From Buxus sempervirens (lineage: Eukaryota > Streptophyta > Magnoliopsida > Buxales > Buxaceae), in contig OX387195.1 of NCBI GenBank assembly GCA_947561395.2, positions 22,335,126 through 22,399,125 on the forward strand: a stretch of 64,000 bases of DNA, read 5' to 3'. Position numbers and translations under genes: made by a program. Under the pieces are notes generated by a model. The model saw nothing but the letters and a program-made list of their open reading frames with translations, searched no databases and was not told the DNA's origin. Shown piece after piece: positions 59,041 to 64,000 of this stretch; within the stretch, counting starts at the first letter, position 1; every line of letters begins with the position of its first letter.

Positions 59041-62000
59041 AGGTGCTGTGTTGGAACATTAGGGGATTGGGGGGGAGTGATAAAAAGAGGGCGGTTAAGG
59101 AAGTGTGTAGTCGTAGGAAGCCAGATGTGGTTGTAATTGTTGAATCTAAGGTAGAGGAGGTGGATCAGAGAGTGGTCAGAGGGCTGTGGCATCTTCAAGG
59201 AGTTGAGTGGTTGTTTTTGCCATCTTCAGGTAGATCTGGCGGAATTATAGTTATGTGGGATTCTCAGAGTCTTAGCAAGGTTAATAGTCAGATGGGTATC
59301 TTCTCAGTTACTATAGGTTTTGAGTCGGTTAGTGATTGTTTTAGGTGGTCATTATCTGCTGTTTATGGTCCGTGTCGGGCTAGGGGTAGGGAAGTATTCT
59401 GGCAAGAATTGGATGATAGGAAGCCTAGGGATTCCTCTCCTTGGTTGGTTGTGGGAGATTTTAACGTGTACAGATTTTCCCATGAGTCCAATAAAGGTAG
59501 GAACCGAGTCACTGGAAGTATGAGGGATTTCTCAAATTGGATTCAATAGAATGAGTTAATTGACTATCCCTTGTAGGGGGGACAGTTTACTTGGTCAAAC
59601 CTCCAAATCCCCCCTTTATGTTCTAGGATTGATAGATGTCTTGCTTCAAGCTCATGGGACAATCACTTTATGCCAATTGTTCAGATGGTTCTCCCTCGTC
59701 CTGTTTCTGATCATTCTCCTTTGTTGTTGACTAATGAGCCCATGCACGGTGGTCCTTTTCCTTTCCGGTTTGAAAACATGTGGCTTCTTCATCCTTCTTT
59801 CCAGAACCTTATTCAGGGGTGGTGGATGGAAGGAATGAATGTAATGTCTGGGTGGGAAGGCTTCAGATTTATGGGTTGTTTGCGAGAGCTCAAGTATAAA
59901 ATTAAGGAATGGAAAAAGCATACTTTTGGGAGGTTAGAGAGTCAGAAAAAGGAGGCTATGGATGAATTAGCCGAATTGGAACTAAAGGAGGGAAGTGGGG
60001 TTTGGGGGCCTCAAGATAGGGGAAAAAGATTAGAGGTTCAAGCTTCTCTTGAAAGGATTTTGAAATTTGAGGAAATTCATTGGCGCCAAAAGTCAAGGAT
60101 AAGATGGTTAAAGGAGGGAGATGGGAATACAGCTTTTTTCCATAGGATGGCAACTGGGAGAAGAATTAAAAATTCAATCTTGCGGTTGGAGGTGGATGGC
60201 AGGTGTATAGAGGATAGTGAGGAAATTGGTCAGTCTTTATGTCATTTCTATGCCAATCTTTATAAGTCGAAGCAAGATTTGCAATTCAACCTAAAGGAGT
60301 GCAATCAATCAAAGGTGGGTGAGGAGCTGAATGGGTGGCTAGAAAGAGGTTTTGAGATGGATGAGATTAAGGAAGCGATTTAGGAGATGGAAGGGGATAA
60401 GGCTCCTGGGCCCGATGGTTTCTCAATTGATTTTTTTAAATATAATTGGTAGATTCTTAAGGACAATTTGTTTCAGGTGTTCCAAGAGTTCTACACAAAT
60501 GGCATCATTCACAAAGCTACAAATGCGACCTTCCTTGTCCTTATTCCCAAGAAAGTAGGGGCAATTGGGATCAAGGAATTTAGGCCGATTAGTCTTACTA
60601 CTAGTGTGTATAAGATTATTGCAAAGGTCTTGTCACTAAGGTTGAAGAGGGTGTTGCCTAAGATTATTTCGAGGAACCAAAGTGCTTTTATGAAGAGTCG
60701 CCAAATCGTGGATTCAGTGTTGATTGCCAATGAATGTGTGGAAAGTAGGAGGAGGTCTCGGGAGCCAGGTGTAGTGTGTAAATTAGATATTGAAAAGGCG
60801 TATGATAAAGTGGAATGGGCCTTTATTGATTCAGTGCTGAAATGGAAAGGTTTTGGTGAAAGGTGGAGGAGGTGGGTTCGGGGTTGCTTGACAAATATCC
60901 ACTTCTCTATTTTGGTAAATGGAGTAGTGAGGGGTTTTTTTCCGTCTTCTAGGGGTATCCGTCAGGGGGATCCTCTATCCCCCTTTTTATTCACTTTGGT
61001 TGCGGAGGTGTTGCATAGTTTCTTCATGGTTGGGAGGAGTTGGGGATTGATCAAAGGGTTTAAGATTGGAAGAGACGAGGTGTCAATATCCCATTTACAG
61101 TTTGCGGATGATACCTTGGTTTTTTTGGAAGCATCTGAGGACCATATGATCTAGTTGAAGAGCATATTGCATACCTTCCATATGATATCTGGGTTGAAGG
61201 TGAATTGGGAGAAGAGCTCCATGGTAAGCTTGAATCTTGAAGAGGATGAATCTCTCTCTCTTAGTCGGATATTAGGGTGTCAATTGGATAGCTGGCCTAT
61301 GTCGTATCTAGGTCTTCCCCTTGGGGCTTCCCCTCGTAATGTTAGTTTTTGGGAGCTGGTCATTAAGAGAGTGGAGAAGAGGTTAGCTCTTTGGAAGAGG
61401 AACTACTTATCTTTGGGGGGTAGGATAATCCTAATAAAGGCTGTGCTTGCAAATCTCCCAGTATATTTTATGACCTAGTTTAGGATGCCTACTTGAGTTG
61501 TGGCTATCATTGAGAAAGCCCAAAGGGATTTTCTTTGGGAGGGTGGTGGGAACAGAAAGAGCCATCTTGTAAGATGGGATAGAGTGTGGTTGGATAAGGA
61601 GAAGGGTGGAATTGGTGTGGGTATGGTCGCTCATCGAAACTCCTCTCTTCTAGCTAAATGGTTGTGGCGCTTCAGTACAGAAAAAGGGAGTTTGTGGCAT
61701 CAAGTGATTTCAAGCAAGTATGGAAGGGACAATAATGGATGGTTCATAAACTTGAGGTCTCGACCTACAGGAAATTGTCCATGGAAGGCAATCATGAAAC
61801 TTGCTTCAGTGTTTTACCCTCATGTTAGATTAACCGTTGCATCTGGAACATCGATTAGATTTTGGCATGATCTCTGGTGGGGTAATCAGCCGTTATCTAT
61901 TCAATTTCCTCGTTTATTCTCTTTGGCTCTTATTCCTAATGCTTATGTTGCTGATACTATTCTTTGGTCTCCCTCTGGTTCCTCTTGGAATCTTCCTTTT

Positions 62001-62765
62001 CGGAGAGATCTTCGTCCCCCTGAAATGGAAGAGATTTCCTCTGTTATTGATGGCTTAAAGGATGTAGTCCTTAATCCCCTTGAGGGTGATAAGGTATCGT
62101 GGTGTCTCTCACCCAATTGTCTGTTCTCCTGTAAATCCATTTTCAGCTCGGTCACACAGGGTTCATCATATCTTTCGGTCCCATTCCCGGTCCATAAGCT
62201 CTGGAAGCCTAAAGTCCCTCTAAAAATTAAAGCCTTTCTATGGACTGCCCTTATACACAGGATAAACACAGCGGACCTAATTCAAAGATGGAAAGGGATT
62301 GCTTTGTCCCCGCAGATTTGCTTCATGTGTATGGAATCTGGAGAGAGTATTAATCACCTGTTTGTCCTTTGTCAGTTCTCCAGTGTCATGTGGAGCCGGT
62401 TGTTTGAGACGATTGGAGTGTCTTGGGTGATTCCAGATACGTTTAATGCATTGTTTGATCAGTGGCGGGTGAGGGGTCTTAGCAGAAGGGGCAAAGTGCT
62501 GTATGATATGTTATTTCATGCAGTAGCTTGGTTCATTTGGTGGGAGCGCAATAGCAGGATTTTCAGGGATATCAGGCAATCAGTGGATCAGGTGTTTGAT
62601 TCCATGTTGATTACTGTGGCATCGTGGGCACCAGTTCTTCCTGTGTTACGGGGGTTATGGCCTATTGAGATTGTGAACGATTGGAAGAAGTGGTGTTTTG
62701 CAGACCTTATAGCGGAGGATGGGTCGACAAGAAGGATGAGGGGGATATCTCTTGACATGAGGTAG
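59037..62765 (+). pseudogene. L1 ORF2 (endonuclease, RT, zf-RVT): stops but no frameshift
   Basis: ATG at 59037 overlaps the ORF1 stop as ATGA. One frame runs 1,243 codons to 62765. Endonuclease: VLCWNIRGLGGSDKKRAVKE, VVIVESKVEEV, GDFNVYRFSHES, VSDHSPLLL. RT: GDKAPGPDGFS, FRPISLTTSVYKIIAKVLSL, SRGIRQGDPLSPFLFTLVAE, LQFADDTLVFLEAS, SYLGLPLGASPRNVSFWELV. zf-RVT: PLKIKAFLWTALIHRINTAD, then CFMCMESGESINHLFVLC. Seven in-frame stops (59547, 59574, 60380, 60449, 61152, 61476, 61494), six TAG and one TGA. No RNase H follows; ORF2 ends MRGISLDMR. Confidence 0.88.
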
Positions 62766-63209
62766 GAATGGCAGATGACCCGGAGTGGGAGGTGGATGTG
62801 GTCAGATATTGAATGGCTTGTTCAGGTCTGACTATGGAGCCTAAAGAGTGTTTGTCTATGTCTTCTGATGTGTACAGTGGTTTGTTAGTGGTATTGATCA
62901 TGTTTTGTGGGGTATATTTGGGGTTTGCGAGGTTGTTTGAGTTTTAGTGTTATCATGTTACGATTGTATAATCCATACTTTATACTCTTTCCCATATAAT
63001 ATATACACTCATCTTCATTATTCATCAAAAAAAAAATTTTGCTGATTGAGGAAGTCACAAATAGAATTAACTACCATTTTTTCCCTTGATGATCAGGTAA
63101 TCTCTATAAATTTTTCAAATTACTTTTCTTTCCTATATTTTTAGTATTAGCAACCAAACTCGCTTACTATACATATATATGCACACATACCAACCAAACT
63201 CTCTCAATC

Positions 63210-64000
63210 AATTAGCAAATGCCTTTTCCTAACTAGTTGGGGGATAGCCTATGAGTATCCATATCATTTTGGACCGACTCCATCCATATTCCTTTTTGTC
63301 TTCTCCTTGTGATCTCAAATCTTTCAATGAATACCTCCCACACCTTAACAAAACTGCCACGATTGGTCTATGTTTTACATGCGCAAACCATCTTAACCTA
63401 CACCCTTTTATCTTATCACTTATTTGAAAAACACCCTAACCACTGTCAAAAGATATTTACTTTTTATCTTCGCTAGCCCCCCCCCAAAATCAATTCACAC
63501 AACTGATCCTAACAACATTCATCCTATGCATATGTTGCTTTTGGCTGCCCAACATTTTGATCCATACATCAAAACAAGCCCCATGATTTTCTTACAAATT
63601 TTCTTTCAAGTTTGAGTGGGACACATCAATCACATAAGGCCCCAAAGGCACCTCTCCACTTATTCCAAACAACTCTGATACTCAATACAACATCCTCATC
63701 AACGTCTCCTTCTGAACAATCATCCAAGATAATGAAATGATTACTTTGGGAATCTCCTAATTCTCAAATCTTATTTTTGCTTCACCTCAACCACTATTTG
63801 AAGAAAAAAAATTACACTCCATGTGCTCGATCTTGGTTCAACTTATTTAAAAACCCTCTGATCCTAAAGTATCCCTCCATAATTCTAATTTTTCATCACC
63901 TTCCACCCTAGTGTTATCTTTTGCAAATAACATATACCATGGTACCTCCTTTTGGATACAGCTAGTTAATTGATCCAAAATCAAAGCATAAATGATAAGA
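63210..64000 (-). mobile_element. RTE-type LINE relic running off the right edge
   Basis: The plus strand reads as the antisense of plant RTE reverse transcriptase and is related to 44980-45590. Shared landmarks include the CACATCAATCACATAAGGCCCC block, GCAAATAACATATACCATGG (antisense of the FADD region) and TTGATCCAAAATCAAAGCAT at the edge. A C run occurs at 63478-63485. It is decayed and continues beyond the window. Confidence 0.5.

Larger units (their letters stand above)
55978..63036 (+). mobile_element. Full-length L1 LINE, antisense to MDN1
   Basis: An 11-bp target duplication, TTGCTGATTGA, lies at 55967-55977 and 63039-63049, the second directly after the poly(A) run (63027-63036). 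The order is a 5' region with GC-rich tandem repeats (55978-56250), ORF1 (56344-58508, extending broken to 59040), ORF2 (59037-62765) and a 3' UTR of about 270 bp. ORF2 is the same lineage as the copy at 40247 but has no RNase H. It is complete in length but inactive through point changes. It lies in what I take to be an MDN1 intron. Confidence 0.88.

Noticed and set aside
1-64000. LTR retrotransposons, virus-derived elements, CRISPR arrays, rRNA or tRNA genes
   Set aside because: I looked for paired long terminal repeats, gag/integrase or capsid motifs, spaced short repeats and tRNA-like cloverleafs and found none. All retroelements here are LINEs.

Overview
This 64-kb window is nuclear DNA of a flowering plant, most likely a eudicot. 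The evidence is AT-rich introns with plant-type splice sites, a MYB-CC (PHR1-type) transcription factor, plant midasin, plant L1 LINEs (some with a C-terminal RNase H) and Helitron, hAT-like and Mutator-like non-autonomous elements. I could not identify the species.

Layout. (1) 1-5701, + strand: the last six exons of a PHR1/PHL1-like phosphate-starvation transcription factor; its 5' end lies off the left edge. Intron 3 of the visible part holds a 754-bp element with a 9-bp target-site duplication (TSD) and an RTE-type LINE relic. (2) 5702-7461: a gene-poor stretch between two genes that point tail to tail. (3) 7462-54545, - strand: the 3' two thirds of MDN1 (midasin/Rea1), the giant AAA+ ATPase that remodels pre-60S ribosomes. 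I placed 50 exons that join in one frame (11,189 coding nt, about 3,728 residues), covering AAA5, AAA6, the long linker, the D/E-rich region and the MIDAS domain. The first exons (AAA1-AAA4, roughly 1,700 residues by family length) lie beyond 64000. One intron uses a GC donor.

(4) The introns of MDN1 are filled with transposons. There is a full-length 7.7-kb L1 LINE in the sense direction (28131-35799, 14-bp TSD) that itself carries a 751-bp composite hAT-like insertion. There are two 5'-truncated L1 copies with RNase H on the opposite strand (37309-38347 and 40247-42471), short L1 tails (27140-27535 and 42674-42928, the latter with a 16-bp TSD), RTE relics, a 528-bp foldback element, a Helitron end and an inverted-repeat element full of CTT tracts. 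(5) 54546-64000 is most simply a further MDN1 intron. It has a 281-bp Mutator-like MITE with a 10-bp TSD, a second full-length L1 (55978-63036, 11-bp TSD) with an ORF2 that has stops but no frameshift, and another RTE relic at the right edge.

Functionally there are only two host genes. One is a regulator of phosphate responses and the other a ribosome assembly motor. I see no operon-like or defence-like system. The most notable features are the intron-borne transposon archaeology, the composite hAT element and the structure of the two long LINEs.
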